Shown here one piece after another: positions 22,006-31,912 of a stretch of DNA of 64,000 nt. Source of the DNA: Sulfurisoma sediminicola (GTDB lineage Bacteria > Pseudomonadota > Gammaproteobacteria > Burkholderiales > Rhodocyclaceae); NCBI RefSeq assembly GCF_003865015.1, contig NZ_BHVV01000003.1, positions 62,001 to 126,000 of the forward strand, written 5' to 3'. Position 1 is the first letter of the stretch. Every line of letters begins with the position of its first letter. Under the pieces are notes generated by a model, which ran no database searches, had not been told where the DNA came from, and saw nothing but the letters and a program-made list of their open reading frames with translations. A program made the position numbers and the translations under genes.

Positions 22006-23718
22006 TTACATCCGTTCGGTCAGGTCGACGACGCGGGCGACTTCCTCGATCGAGGTTGATCCATCGAGCACGCGGCGCAAGCCGTCCTCGGCCAGCGGGC
22101 GGAAGCCCTTGGTCAGGGCGGCGTTGCGGATTTCGCGCGCCGTGGCGCGACGGGCGATGAGCTCGTCGATGTCGGCATCCATGCGCAGGATCTCCATGAT
22201 CGCGAGGCGGCCCCGGTAGCCCTGGTACTCGCAGCGCTCGCAGCCGGCGGGGCGATAGAGAATCGGTGGCGGGCGGATCTGCTCGGCGGAGAGCAGGCGT
22301 CGCTCGTGCGGCTCGGCGGTGTAGGGCTTGCGGCAGTGCGGACAGAGCCGCCGCACCAGGCGCTGGGCGACGACGCCGATGATGTTGCCGGCCATGATGT
22401 CGGGCAGGATGCCGATGTCCAGCAGGCGGGGGATCGCGCCGAGCGCCGAGTTGGTGTGCAGCGTCGAATAGACCTGGTGGCCGGTCATGGCGGCGCGGAA
22501 GGCCATCTCGGCCGTCTCGGCGTCGCGCACCTCGCCGACGAGGATGATGTCGGGATCCTGGCGCATCATCGAGCGGATGCCGTTGGCGAAGTCGAGCTTG
22601 GCCGCCTCGGCCACCGAGGTCTGGCGGATCATGGCCATCGGATACTCGACCGGATCCTCCAGGGTCATGATGTTTACGCCTTCCTCGTTGATGTGGTTGA
22701 GCACCGAGTAGAGCGTGGTGGTCTTGCCGCTGCCGGTGGGGCCGGTGACGAGGATGATGCCCTCGGGCCGGCCGATCATCAGCTTGAGCATCGACAGCTG
22801 CTCGTCGTCGAGGCCAATCTGGTCGAGCGGCACGATGCCCCGCTGGCGGTCGAGGATGCGCAGCACCAGGTTCTCGCCGTGGATCGTGGGCTGGGCGGCG
22901 ACGCGGAAGTCGACCTGGCGGCCGCTGATGGTCAGCGAGATGCGGCCGTCCTGCGGCGCGCGCATTTCGGCGATGTTCATGCTGCTCATCACCTTGAGGC
23001 GCACCGCCATCGCCGGCCAGTAGGACTTGTGCAGGGCGCGGATCTGCCGCAGGATGCCGTCGATGCGGTAGCGGATGCGCAGGAAGTTGGCTTCGGGCTC
23101 GAAGTGGATGTCCGAGGCCTCGCGCTTGACGGCATCGGTGAGCAGGGCGTCGACGAGGCGCACCACCGGCTGGCTGTATTCGTCGAGCGTGGCCGCCAGC
23201 GTGCGGTAGTCGATCTCGCCCGTCTCGATCTCGTGCAGGATGCCGTCGATCGACAGCTCGTGGCCGTAGTACTGGTCGATGGCGCGGGCAATCTCGGACT
23301 CGCCGGCAAGCAGCGACTCGATCAGCACATCGTGCGTGAACAGCGCGCGCAACTTGTCCAGCGCGACGATGTCGTTGTGATCCGCGATGGCGATGGTCAG
23401 ACGCTGCTCGGCGGGGCGGTAGTCGAGCGGCAGCAGATGGTGGCGCATCGCCAGCTCGCGCGGCACCAGCCGCAGGGCGTCGGCATCGACCGTGGCGTGG
23501 GCGAGGTCGATCGACTTCTGCCCGAGGGATTCGCCCAGCGCCTCGCGCAGCGTCGCTTCCGAAACGAAACCCAAGCTGACCAGCAGTCTGCCCACCGGCT
23601 GGTTGGATTTCATCTGCTCCAGCAGCGCGATGCGCAACTGGTCTTCGGAAATCACGCCCTGCGCGATCAGGACCTGGCCGATCGGGCGGCGGGAGGGGAG
23701 CGGCTGCGGGCTGTTCAT
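22006..23718 (-). CDS. MshE-like type II/IV secretion ATPase (GspE family)
   Basis: A 570-residue hexameric assembly ATPase. The N-terminal MshEN-type domain (about residues 10-150) begins IGQVLIAQGVISEDQL and is the region that binds c-di-GMP in MshE proteins. Catalytic core: Walker A GPTGSGKTTT, Asp box EDPVEYP, Walker B-like DPDIILVGEVRDAETAEM, His box GHQVYSTLHTN. A zinc tetracysteine is formed by CPHC and CERC. It powers pilus extension from the cytoplasm. The MSHA-type N-terminus suggests c-di-GMP control, which is inference for this protein. Confidence 0.92.
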   Translation of the reverse strand: MNSPQPLPSRRPIGQVLIAQGVISEDQLRIALLEQMKSNQPVGRLLVSLGFVSEATLREALGESLGQKSIDLAHATVDADALRLVPRELAMRHHLLPLDYRPAEQRLTIAIADHNDIVALDKLRALFTHDVLIESLLAGESEIARAIDQYYGHELSIDGILHEIETGEIDYRTLAATLDEYSQPVVRLVDALLTDAVKREASDIHFEPEANFLRIRYRIDGILRQIRALHKSYWPAMAVRLKVMSSMNIAEMRAPQDGRISLTISGRQVDFRVAAQPTIHGENLVLRILDRQRGIVPLDQIGLDDEQLSMLKLMIGRPEGIILVTGPTGSGKTTTLYSVLNHINEEGVNIMTLEDPVEYPMAMIRQTSVAEAAKLDFANGIRSMMRQDPDIILVGEVRDAETAEMAFRAAMTGHQVYSTLHTNSALGAIPRLLDIGILPDIMAGNIIGVVAQRLVRRLCPHCRKPYTAEPHERRLLSAEQIRPPPILYRPAGCERCEYQGYRGRLAIMEILRMDADIDELIARRATAREIRNAALTKGFRPLAEDGLRRVLDGSTSIEEVARVVDLTERM

Positions 23719-23814
23719 CTCAGCGCCATTGTCGGATATAGCGCCAGCGGCGGCAAGGGGCTGTTCGTGATGTTCGGCACAGGTCGCCGCGCACGTCGCG
23801 ACGGCCGCAGCGGG

Positions 23815-25185
23815 TCAGGGCTGCAACTCGCGCAGGCGGCTTGCGACCAGGGCCTTGTCGAAGCCGGCCGGACGCTGTGCCGCGGTCGCCAGCGCCTGGT
23901 TGTAGTACTGCGCGGCGAGGCGAGGCTGGCGCAACTGGTCGAGACTGACGGCGAGATTGAAGGCATAGTCCGGGTTCTCGGGCTCGATGCTGTAGGCTCT
24001 GAAGTAGGCCTGCTGCGACTCGTTCCAGCGGGCCTGCCGGGCAAGGATGTTGCCCAGGGCGAAATGCAGGGCCGCGATTTCGGGTTGGGCCGCGATCAGG
24101 GTTTTCAGCCGCGACTCCTGCGCCTGCGGATCCGCGCCGCCGCGCGCACCCGAATTGATCAGGGCAGCCTGGGCGCGTGCATCCTTCGGGTCGGCCTCGA
24201 GAGCCTTGAGCCAGTAGTCCTCGGCCTTTGCCACATTATGCTGGCGCAGGGCGATGGCCGCGAGGCCGTGCAGGGCGTCGCTGTTGCGCGGTTCGCTGCG
24301 CAGCACGCGTTCGTACTCGGCCTGGGCCGTCGCGAGATCGCCGGCGTTGAGGGCTTCGAAACCCTGGGCCAGCGACGGGTTGACCTTCAACTGCGATCGG
24401 GTGATGCGCACCGGGCTGGCCGGGTCGGCCGGCGCTGCGGCAGGGGCGGCGCGGGTCGGCCCCGCACGCCGCGGCGGCGGCGCCTCGTCCGCCTCGTCGT
24501 CGCTCCGGGCCGCGACCTTCGCTGCGGCCGAGGTGCTCGCCGCGGGTGCGGGAAGGGCAGGAGCGGCGGCCGGCGCCATCGGCGCGGCCGGCGGCGCAGC
24601 GGCGATCTGGGATGGCTGGGGTGCCGGGGAAGCCTGCGTCGGTGCTTTGCCGGCAAGTCCCGACTTGGGTTGAAGTTGCCACCAGAAATAGCCGCCAATG
24701 GCGGCTATGCCGACCACCGTAGCGCCACCGACGGCGATGGCGAATCCCTTGCGGCTGCGTTCCGGCTGTTTGGCGGTGAAGACCTGCTGCGCCGCCTTGC
24801 GCTCGTTATCGGCCGGGGCGGCAGTGCGAGGTGGCGGGCCGGGACGCGCGGCGGCCGGCGCGGCTGCTACGGGTTGTGGCGCGGCGGCGGGCTGCGGCGC
24901 CGGCCGCGGCTGCGGCTGCGGCGCTTCGGCGGCGGGCTTGCTCGGTCGTTTCTCCGGGGGGGCGGAGGCGGCGTGTGCGATGAAGTCGGCGTCTAGCACT
25001 TCGAGCTGCGCCGGCAGTTCCGGCAGCTGCTTGCCGCCGGACTGCGGTTCGGCAGGCGCCTCCGCGGTCGCCGGAGTGGCGGCGTCAATAGGTTCGAGAC
25101 GCAACTCCTCGCCAGCCCCGGCCGGCGGATCGCCCGACTGCTTGGCCTGTTCCGCCTTCTTCAGGGCGTCCATCAGCAGGCTCAC
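23815..25185 (-). CDS. MshN-like TPR pilus protein
   Basis: A 456-residue protein that begins MSLLMDALKKAEQAKQSG, a typical start for MshN-like and related tetratricopeptide proteins. A Pro/Ala-rich linker (about residues 35-130) comes next, one membrane helix (about 148-170), another Pro/Ala-rich stretch and about five TPR-like repeats (about 265-450). It overlaps the secretin gene by 4 bases. The topology suggests a periplasmic TPR scaffold near the secretin. Confidence 0.75.
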   Translation of the reverse strand: MSLLMDALKKAEQAKQSGDPPAGAGEELRLEPIDAATPATAEAPAEPQSGGKQLPELPAQLEVLDADFIAHAASAPPEKRPSKPAAEAPQPQPRPAPQPAAAPQPVAAAPAAARPGPPPRTAAPADNERKAAQQVFTAKQPERSRKGFAIAVGGATVVGIAAIGGYFWWQLQPKSGLAGKAPTQASPAPQPSQIAAAPPAAPMAPAAAPALPAPAASTSAAAKVAARSDDEADEAPPPRRAGPTRAAPAAAPADPASPVRITRSQLKVNPSLAQGFEALNAGDLATAQAEYERVLRSEPRNSDALHGLAAIALRQHNVAKAEDYWLKALEADPKDARAQAALINSGARGGADPQAQESRLKTLIAAQPEIAALHFALGNILARQARWNESQQAYFRAYSIEPENPDYAFNLAVSLDQLRQPRLAAQYYNQALATAAQRPAGFDKALVASRLRELQP

Positions 25186-27050
25186 CGCGCTGGCTCCCCT
25201 TGACCTGATCTGACGTCGATATAGGGTTGCGGCGGGCCGGGGTTGTTGGCGAAATAGTCCTTGTTGGGCACCTGTCCGGTCTGGCTACGGTAGTCGCCGG
25301 CCAGGCTCGGGTCGCGAATGATGGTCGGCTTGAGCAGGACGACGAGTTCGCCCTTGACGGTCTTGTCGTTGCGACCGGTAAACAGGGTTCCCAGTGCCGG
25401 CAGCTTTGAGAGGAAGGGCACGGCATCTGTGGTGTTGTTGAGCTCGTCGTACATCAACCCGCCCATGACGGCGATTTCGCCGTTGGCGAGCCGAACCATG
25501 GATTCCATTTCGCGGGTCTGGATTTCCGGCACGGAGTTGGGGATGCTGGCCGGAATGCTCGGATTCGGATCCTGCTTGTAGCCGGTGACGCGGGAAATCG
25601 TCGGGCGGATGTTGAGGAGGATGTCTTCGGCGTCGCCGACCTGGGGCGTGACGCTCATAACCAGGCCGACGGACACCGAGTTCGGCGTCGTCGTGACCGT
25701 CGTCAGCGACGGGGAGCTTCCACCGGGTGTCGTCGTGTCCGACTTGACCGTGAAATAGACGATGTTCTCGACCACCTTGAGCATCGCGGTCTGGTTGTTG
25801 AGTACGCTGATCTTGGGACTCGACAGCACTTTGACGTTGCCGAAGGTCTCGAGGAACTTCAGTGTGGCCGCGATGTTGAGGCCGGGCGCGACGTAGTTGA
25901 GCACGAAGGCCTTGCCGGTCTCGCCGATATCGGTAAACGATCCACCCAGGGCCTGGCCCATGGCGAAGCCTGCGCTGCCGGTACGCAGGCGCCGCCAGTT
26001 GATGCCGTGCTGGTATTCGTCGCTCAGTCGGACCTCGGCGATGGTTGCCTCGATCATGACCTGACGACGCGAACTGTTGATCACCTGGTCGAGGTATTCC
26101 TGCACCTTCTCGTGCTGACGCCCCGTGGCGCGTACGACGACGATGCCGGCCTCCGGATTAATGATCACCGAGGCGGCCTCACGGAAGGTGGTGCGGCGCA
26201 CGACCGTCGTGCCCTGCTGCTGCAGCGCTGCCGGGTTGGGGCTGCCGGCGATCGAGGACTGCGCAGTGGCGCTGCGGCCGCCGGCGGCCGCAGCGGCCCC
26301 GGTACCGGTGGTGCTCTGCTGGTCCGTGCGTTCGACGACGGTCTCGCTCGACCCCTCGGGCAGGGTCTTGTCGGTTTCGCGCAGCAGGTCCTTGACGTTC
26401 TTCTCGAGCGATTCCCAGAAGTGGTTCTGTGCCTTGCTGTTGACCGTTGTCGCCGAGGTGTTGCCGCCCCCCGCGGTCGCGGCGCCACCGGTCGTCGCTG
26501 CGGTGCTGGTCGATGCGATCTGGGTGTTGATCGTCACCGTGCCGGTGAGGTCGCGCGACATGTTGACGTAATCGACCTTGTAATTGCGCAGGAAGGGCGA
26601 ATCCGGCATGACGATGAGGTTGGGGCCGTCGATCTCCCAACGCATGTCGACCTGCTTGGCGATGCGGCTGAGCAGTTGCTGCAGGGTCTGGTCGATGGCG
26701 TTGAGGGTGACGGTGCCGACCAGGCCGGGGTGGATGTCGACGTTGAGCTTGGCATCGCGGGCCAGCGCGAAGAGCAGTTCCTGTACCCGTATGTCCTTCA
26801 CCACCACGCTGTAGGTCTCGACCTTGGGGGCGGCCTTGGGCTTGGACAGGCTGACGCTGTTTTGTACCGGCGCGGGGATGTTGCTCGACGCGGGGCGCAC
26901 GTCCTCGGCGCGCAGATGACCGCTCGACGGCGGTTGCACCGGGGCGTTGGTACAGCCGGAAAGGGTGGCGAGCGTGGCGGCGGCCAGCATGCCGGCAGCG
27001 GCCATGGTGCGGGTCAGACTTGGCATCGCATGGAGCATCGAATGGGACAT
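25182..27050 (-). CDS. mshL: MshL-type secretin (outer-membrane channel)
   Basis: About 622 residues from ATG 27050, with AGGGAAGG upstream; an in-frame ATG at 27083 has no ribosome site. Lipoprotein signal with lipobox LSGC. The N-terminal STN/N0 region has IRVQELLFALARDAKLNVDI, and then comes the MshL-specific NYKVDYVNMSRD. A low-complexity Gly/Ala/Ser segment (about 185-280) precedes the secretin core, with VLSSPKISVLNNQTAMLKVV and the C-terminal beta-barrel part NGEIAVMGGLMYD. It forms the gated outer-membrane pore for the filament. Confidence 0.88.
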   Translation of the reverse strand: MSHSMLHAMPSLTRTMAAAGMLAAATLATLSGCTNAPVQPPSSGHLRAEDVRPASSNIPAPVQNSVSLSKPKAAPKVETYSVVVKDIRVQELLFALARDAKLNVDIHPGLVGTVTLNAIDQTLQQLLSRIAKQVDMRWEIDGPNLIVMPDSPFLRNYKVDYVNMSRDLTGTVTINTQIASTSTAATTGGAATAGGGNTSATTVNSKAQNHFWESLEKNVKDLLRETDKTLPEGSSETVVERTDQQSTTGTGAAAAAGGRSATAQSSIAGSPNPAALQQQGTTVVRRTTFREAASVIINPEAGIVVVRATGRQHEKVQEYLDQVINSSRRQVMIEATIAEVRLSDEYQHGINWRRLRTGSAGFAMGQALGGSFTDIGETGKAFVLNYVAPGLNIAATLKFLETFGNVKVLSSPKISVLNNQTAMLKVVENIVYFTVKSDTTTPGGSSPSLTTVTTTPNSVSVGLVMSVTPQVGDAEDILLNIRPTISRVTGYKQDPNPSIPASIPNSVPEIQTREMESMVRLANGEIAVMGGLMYDELNNTTDAVPFLSKLPALGTLFTGRNDKTVKGELVVLLKPTIIRDPSLAGDYRSQTGQVPNKDYFANNPGPPQPYIDVRSGQGEPAR

Positions 27051-27135
27051 CGCCGCCTTCCCTGAGCGGAACGGTTTGATCATATCACGTCAAAAACCCT
27101 TGGCAACTTTATGAATTTTTGCAGTTTATTCCCTT

Positions 27136-28632
27136 TTATCGAAGCTTGACCACCTGGCGCGGATAGGGTTGATACGGCCGCAATTCGGTCGGCAGGGTCT
27201 TGAGGGCTTCCACGGCCGCGGCACGGCTCGGGAAATCGCCGTAAATGACGCCCATGCGCTCGCTGCCGTGCAGGGGCACGAAGTAGACGCGAACCTGCGC
27301 CGGGTCGAGCAGGGCGTCGGCGCGTGCGAGCAGGGCCTCGATCCGCCGTGCCTGGGAACTGTCGGTGCCGAGTAGTTGGATGAACCAGCGGTCGTTCGGC
27401 GTCTTCTCGAACCATGATCGATGCTCGGCGAGGCGTTTTTGCACCGCCTGCGGCAGCTTCTGCCAGGCCACCGGCGCGGGCGGGACAGGCGGAACGGGTG
27501 GGGCGGCTGGCGCCGCCGAGAGTGCCGGCGGCTGACTTGCGGCGTTCGTCGGCGCGGCTGTCACGGGATTCGAGGGGCTCGCCATCGTCGGCGCGGATTG
27601 GGGCGCTGCCGGAGCGGCTGGTGCCGCAGGAGGGGCGACGGCAGTCGGTGTCGGTGCAGGAGCAGCGGCAGGAATAGGTGCAGCGGCAGGAGCAGGGGCA
27701 GGCGGGATGGCGACCGGGGTCGGCGGCGCACCCTGTTGGCTCCAGAACACGCCCGCGCCGGCGACCACCAGCACCACGGTCGCAGCAGCGGCGATCCAGG
27801 CCGTCCGGTCGGCGCGCGGCATGGTGCCGAATTCGGAATCGGCGACGGCCGCCTTCACGTGCCGGGCGGTGATCTGGTGGGTGTTCTGGCTGTAGGCGGC
27901 GAGCAGGGCCTTGTCGGCGAGGATATTGACGCGTCGCGTCAGTCCCAGCGAGGCCCTGGCGATTTCGCGGATCGCGGCCGGGGCGAAGATGCTGGGGCCC
28001 TTGTAGCCGGCAGCCCGCATGCGGAAGTCGAGATACTCGGCGATGTCCTCGCGCACCAGCGGCTCGAGGGCGAAGTTGTGGGTGATGCGCTCCTTGAGCT
28101 GGCGCATGTCGGGGCGGCTCAGTACCTCGTTGAGTTCGGGCTGGCCGAACAGGACCAGCTGCATCAGCTTGTGGCGATTCGATTCGAGGTTCGACAGCAA
28201 GCGGATTTCCTCGAGCGTCTCGGCCGGCATGGCATGGGCCTCGTCGATCAGCACCACAACCTGGCGGTCCTCGGCGTAGAGCTCGATCAGGTGGTCCTGG
28301 AGGATGCGCAGCATCGTCGCCAGCCGCGTGTGTTCCGGGATTTCGAGCTCGAGTTCGTCGGCGATGGCATAGAGGATGTCGTCGCGCGCGAGCGAGGGAT
28401 TGGCCAGGTAGACGATGGAGACGTGAGCCGGCAGGCGCTCCATCAGCACGCGGCAGAGCATGGTCTTGCCGCTGCCGACTTCGCCGCTGACCTTGACGAT
28501 GCCCTCGTCGTGGGTGATCGCATACATCAGCGCTTCCAGCGTCGCGCCACGGTTGGCGCCGGCGAAGAAGAAGTCGGTGTGCGGTGTGATGCGGAACGGG
28601 ACTTCGGAAAGACCGAAGTGCTCGAGGTACAT
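27136..28632 (-). CDS. MshM/ExeA-like AAA ATPase with C-terminal SPOR-type domain
   Basis: A 498-residue protein. The N-terminal AAA domain (about residues 1-265) starts MYLEHFGLSEVPFRITPH as in ExeA/MshM, with Walker A GEVGSGKT and Walker B VVVLIDEAH. A single membrane helix lies at about 280-300. A Pro/Ala-rich linker (about 305-400) and a SPOR-like peptidoglycan-binding end (about 415-498; WFIQLLGTDS) follow. ExeA-type ATPases use cytoplasmic ATP binding to remodel peptidoglycan for secretin assembly, which fits its place directly upstream of the secretin gene. Confidence 0.85.
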   Translation of the reverse strand: MYLEHFGLSEVPFRITPHTDFFFAGANRGATLEALMYAITHDEGIVKVSGEVGSGKTMLCRVLMERLPAHVSIVYLANPSLARDDILYAIADELELEIPEHTRLATMLRILQDHLIELYAEDRQVVVLIDEAHAMPAETLEEIRLLSNLESNRHKLMQLVLFGQPELNEVLSRPDMRQLKERITHNFALEPLVREDIAEYLDFRMRAAGYKGPSIFAPAAIREIARASLGLTRRVNILADKALLAAYSQNTHQITARHVKAAVADSEFGTMPRADRTAWIAAAATVVLVVAGAGVFWSQQGAPPTPVAIPPAPAPAAAPIPAAAPAPTPTAVAPPAAPAAPAAPQSAPTMASPSNPVTAAPTNAASQPPALSAAPAAPPVPPVPPAPVAWQKLPQAVQKRLAEHRSWFEKTPNDRWFIQLLGTDSSQARRIEALLARADALLDPAQVRVYFVPLHGSERMGVIYGDFPSRAAAVEALKTLPTELRPYQPYPRQVVKLR

Positions 28633-28675
28633 GGTGGCCGGTCCTAAGCGTGCGTTGGGTGGTCGGGCGGCAGGG

Positions 28676-30136
28676 TCAGGAGTCCGTGCGCGAAAGTGTC
28701 TCGATGCGATTGTAGAGCGTCGTCCGGTTCACGCCCAGAATTTTGGCCGCATGGCTCAGGTTGCCTTGCGCCAGCTGTTGTGCGGCATTGATGTAGGCCC
28801 GTTCCCACTGCCGCAACAGGCGATCGAGGCTGAAGTCTCCCTGGTGTCCCTGATCGCGGAGATGGTCCAGCGCCAGCCTTTCGAAGGCGGCCGGGTCCGC
28901 GGGCAGCCCCGGCGGGGACGACCCGGTCTGCGCGCCGCCCTCGTCGAGTTCGTCCTCGAGTTCGTACAGTCCGATGCGTTCCGCCGGATGCTTGGTCGTC
29001 AGGCGGATGACGATGTTGCGCAGCTCGCGGACGTTGCCGGGAAATGCGTAGTCGAGCCAGCGCTGGCGAGCGTCCTCGGCGAGGCTGAAGGGTTGGGTGG
29101 CGAACAGGCGGGCGAACTCGTGGCTGAAATGCTCGAGCAGCAGCAGGCGGTCGTCGCCGAGCTCGCGCACCGGCGGCACGCTGACGGTGAACACCGACAG
29201 CCGGTGATAGAGGTCGGCGCGGAAGCGGCCCTCGCGTACTTCCTTCTTGAGGTCGCGGTTGGTCGCGGCGATGACGCGCGTACGCGACGTGCGCGACTGG
29301 GTTTCGCCGACGCGCTGATATTCGCCGTTCTCGAGCACGCGCAGCAGCTTGGGCTGCAGGTCGAGCGGCAGTTCGCCGATCTCGTCGAGGAACAGCGTGC
29401 CGTCGGCAGCATCCTCGAAATAGCCGGCACGTGCGCCCGCGGCGCCGGTGAATGCCCCCTTGGCATGGCCGAACAGCGTCGGCTCGACCAGAGAAGGTGC
29501 GATGGCGGCGCAGTTGAGGGCGAAATAGGGCCGACGGGCGCGCTCCGACAGGTGATGGAGGGCATTGGCGACGAGTTCCTTGCCGCTACCCGATTCGCCC
29601 TCGATCAGCACGGGGAAGGGGGCGTTGGCATACTGGCGCAGTTGCAGGCGCAGCTTCTGCATCGGGGCGCTTTGCCCGATCAGCAGGGCATCGGCCGTGG
29701 CGGCCGTTGCAGGAACGGCTTCCCGGCCGACGGCCAGCAACTGCTTGAGCAGAGCCAGCAGGTGTTGCGGCTCGGCCGGCTTGGCGACGAAGTCGGCGGC
29801 GCCGAGCACGCGTGCGTGCCGGGCATTGGCGGCATCGTTCTGGCCGGAAAGCACGACGATGCGGATGTCGGGAACGCGTGCCAGCAGTTCGGCGATCAGG
29901 GCGAAACCTTCGTCCGGCCGGTGAGGGGTGGGCGGCAGGCCGAGGTCGATCAGGGCGGCGACCGGCAGGTCTTCGCGCTGTTCGAGGGCCTTCAGCGCTT
30001 CGCCCCGCGTGTCCGCGGAGACGATGGCGAACTCCTTGCCGAGGAAGTACCTGAGCGAATCGACGATCAGCGGGTCGTCGTCGACGATCAGCAGCGTAGG
30101 GCTTTGGGCTGGCAGGGTGCCTGGGGCGTCGCTCAC
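28676..30136 (-). CDS. Sigma-54-dependent response regulator (NtrC family)
   Basis: About 486 residues from GTG 30136; the frame is open further upstream to ATG 30196, but the receiver then starts unusually late. The receiver domain has acidic D20/D21 and phosphoacceptor D64 (ALIDLGLPP). The AAA+ domain has Walker A GESGSGKE, the sigma-54 loop GAFTGA, Walker B TLFLDEIGEL and the arginine segment RFRADLYHRL. A C-terminal Fis-type HTH holds AAKILGVNRTTLYNRIE. It should activate sigma-54 promoters such as the one before the pilin gene, with the kinase at 10414-12144 as likely partner. Confidence 0.88.
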   Translation of the reverse strand: MSDAPGTLPAQSPTLLIVDDDPLIVDSLRYFLGKEFAIVSADTRGEALKALEQREDLPVAALIDLGLPPTPHRPDEGFALIAELLARVPDIRIVVLSGQNDAANARHARVLGAADFVAKPAEPQHLLALLKQLLAVGREAVPATAATADALLIGQSAPMQKLRLQLRQYANAPFPVLIEGESGSGKELVANALHHLSERARRPYFALNCAAIAPSLVEPTLFGHAKGAFTGAAGARAGYFEDAADGTLFLDEIGELPLDLQPKLLRVLENGEYQRVGETQSRTSRTRVIAATNRDLKKEVREGRFRADLYHRLSVFTVSVPPVRELGDDRLLLLEHFSHEFARLFATQPFSLAEDARQRWLDYAFPGNVRELRNIVIRLTTKHPAERIGLYELEDELDEGGAQTGSSPPGLPADPAAFERLALDHLRDQGHQGDFSLDRLLRQWERAYINAAQQLAQGNLSHAAKILGVNRTTLYNRIETLSRTDS

Positions 30137-30297
30137 GGGGCGGGGAATGTTCGTTACGCGGTCTGCGGCATGATACAGGACGACAACGGTGCGCATATCG
30201 CCTTGCGCCTTCCCGTCCCGCGGTCATGCCAATGGCGTGGCCGCGGAGGGCCGGCCCGGCCCTTCTGCTAGAATCGCGCGGCCAAAAAAAGCAAGAT

Positions 30298-31125
30298 ATG
30301 GACGACAACCCGCTCATCCGCTTGACCGACGTCAACTTTGCCTACGACCGGCGACCGATCCTGACCGGGATCAACATGGTCATCCCGCGCGGCAAGGTCG
30401 TCGCGATCATGGGACTGTCCGGCTGCGGCAAGACCACGACGCTGCGCCTCATCGGCGGCCAGCTCAAGCCCTCGTCGGGCAAGGTGGAGGTCGACGGCCA
30501 GGTGGTACATGAACTCGATTCCGACGGCCTCTACGAACTGCGCCGGCGCATGGGCATGCTGTTCCAGTTCGGCGCGCTGTTCACCGACATGTCGGTCTAC
30601 GACAACATCGCCTTCCAGATGCGCGAGCACACCGACCTGCCGGAAGAGTTGATCCACGACATGGTGATGATGAAGCTCCATGCCGTGGGCCTGCGCGGCG
30701 CCGCCCGCCTGATGCCCTCCGAACTGTCGGGCGGCATGGCGCGGCGCGTGGCGCTGGCGCGGGCCATCGCGCTCGACCCCATGCTCATCATGTACGACGA
30801 GCCTTTCGCCGGCCTCGACCCGATCTCGCTGTCCATCGTCGGCGAGCTGATCCGCAAGCTCAACGATGCGCTCGGCACCAGTTCCATCGTGGTGACCCAC
30901 GACGTGCAGGAGTCGCTGAAGATCGTCGATTACGTCTATTTCGTCTCCGCCGGCAAGATCGTCGCCGAGGGCACCGCCGAGCAAATCAAGCACTCGACCG
31001 AGCCCTATGTGCACCAGTTCGTCTGGGGCGAACCCGACGGCCCGGTGAATTTCCATTACCCGACGACGCGCCCCTACGGCGAGGAGATGCTCTCGGGTCC
31101 GGGCAGGAAGCAGGTGTGGTGGTGA
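30298..31125 (+). CDS. mlaF: Phospholipid ABC transporter ATP-binding protein MlaF
   Basis: A 275-residue ABC ATPase from the ATG at 30298. Walker A GLSGCGKTT, signature LSGGMARRVALARA, Walker B MLIMYDEPFAGLDP and the H-loop VVTHD are intact. The sequence is of the MlaF/Ttg2A type with a C-terminal extension after the H-loop. With MlaE, D, C, A and B it moves misplaced phospholipids and keeps outer-membrane asymmetry. Possible -10 TAGAAT at 30269-30274. First gene of the operon; it overlaps mlaE by 4 bases. Confidence 0.93.
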   Translation: MDDNPLIRLTDVNFAYDRRPILTGINMVIPRGKVVAIMGLSGCGKTTTLRLIGGQLKPSSGKVEVDGQVVHELDSDGLYELRRRMGMLFQFGALFTDMSVYDNIAFQMREHTDLPEELIHDMVMMKLHAVGLRGAARLMPSELSGGMARRVALARAIALDPMLIMYDEPFAGLDPISLSIVGELIRKLNDALGTSSIVVTHDVQESLKIVDYVYFVSAGKIVAEGTAEQIKHSTEPYVHQFVWGEPDGPVNFHYPTTRPYGEEMLSGPGRKQVWW

Positions 31126-31910
31126 ACGCCCTGCGCCGCATTCTCGAAGCCCTCGGCCACCGCGTGACCAAGCGGATCTGGCGCCTCGGCTTCGCCGCCC
31201 GCTTCCTCTTCGCCACCCTGCTGCACTCGGGCACGGCGCTGAAGCGCTTCCACCTGACCATCCGCGAGATCTATTTCACCGGGGTGCTGTCGCTGATCAT
31301 CATCCTGGTGTCGGGCCTTTTCGTCGGCATGGTGCTGGGCTTGCAGGGCTACGACACGCTGCAGCGCTACGGTTCGACCGAGGCGCTGGGCATCCTGGTC
31401 GCGCTGTCGCTGGTGCGCGAACTCGGTCCCGTGGTGTCGGCGCTGCTCTTCGCCAGCCGCGCCGGTTCGGCGATCACCGCCGAGATCGGCCTGATGAAGG
31501 CGACCGAGCAGCTCTCGGCCATGGAAATGATGGCCGTCAATCCGATCGCCCGCGTCGTCGCGCCGCGCTTCTGGGCCGGGGTGATCTCGATGCCGCTGCT
31601 GGCCGCGCTGTTCTCGGCCATGGGCATCTTCGGCGGCTACCTGGTCGGCGTGCAACTGATCGGTGTCGATGCCGGCTCCTTCTGGTCGCAGATGCAGGCC
31701 TCGGTCGATTTCCGCGAGGACATCGTCAACGGCGTCATCAAGAGCTTCGTCTTCGGCGTTATCGTCAGCTGGATCGCCGTATTCGAGGGCTACGACTCCG
31801 ACCCGACGGCCGAGGGCGTCTCCGGCGCCACCACGCGCACGGTGGTGACTTCCTCGCTCGCCATCCTCTTCGCCGATTTCATTCTTACCGCTTTCATGTT
31901 CCGGGGCTAA
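31122..31910 (+). CDS. mlaE: Phospholipid ABC transporter permease MlaE
   Basis: A 262-residue inner-membrane permease of the MlaE/TTG2B family. The start is the last of three GTG codons (31116, 31119, 31122), chosen because it overlaps the mlaF stop as GTGA. The conserved core contains REIYFTGVLSLIIILVSGLF, then LVRELGPVVSALLFASRAGS with its MlaE-typical E and R, and GLMKATEQLSAMEMMAVNP. It has five to six membrane helices. It forms the dimeric channel of the MlaFEDB complex. Confidence 0.93.
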   Translation: MNALRRILEALGHRVTKRIWRLGFAARFLFATLLHSGTALKRFHLTIREIYFTGVLSLIIILVSGLFVGMVLGLQGYDTLQRYGSTEALGILVALSLVRELGPVVSALLFASRAGSAITAEIGLMKATEQLSAMEMMAVNPIARVVAPRFWAGVISMPLLAALFSAMGIFGGYLVGVQLIGVDAGSFWSQMQASVDFREDIVNGVIKSFVFGVIVSWIAVFEGYDSDPTAEGVSGATTRTVVTSSLAILFADFILTAFMFRG

Positions 31911-31912
31911 CC

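Noticed and set aside
22306-24996. An 896-residue open frame on the plus strand across the ATPase and TPR genes
   Set aside because: It is antisense to two clear pilus genes, has a low-complexity composition (Arg, Gly, His, Asp) and no ribosome site. High GC content opens such shadow frames.
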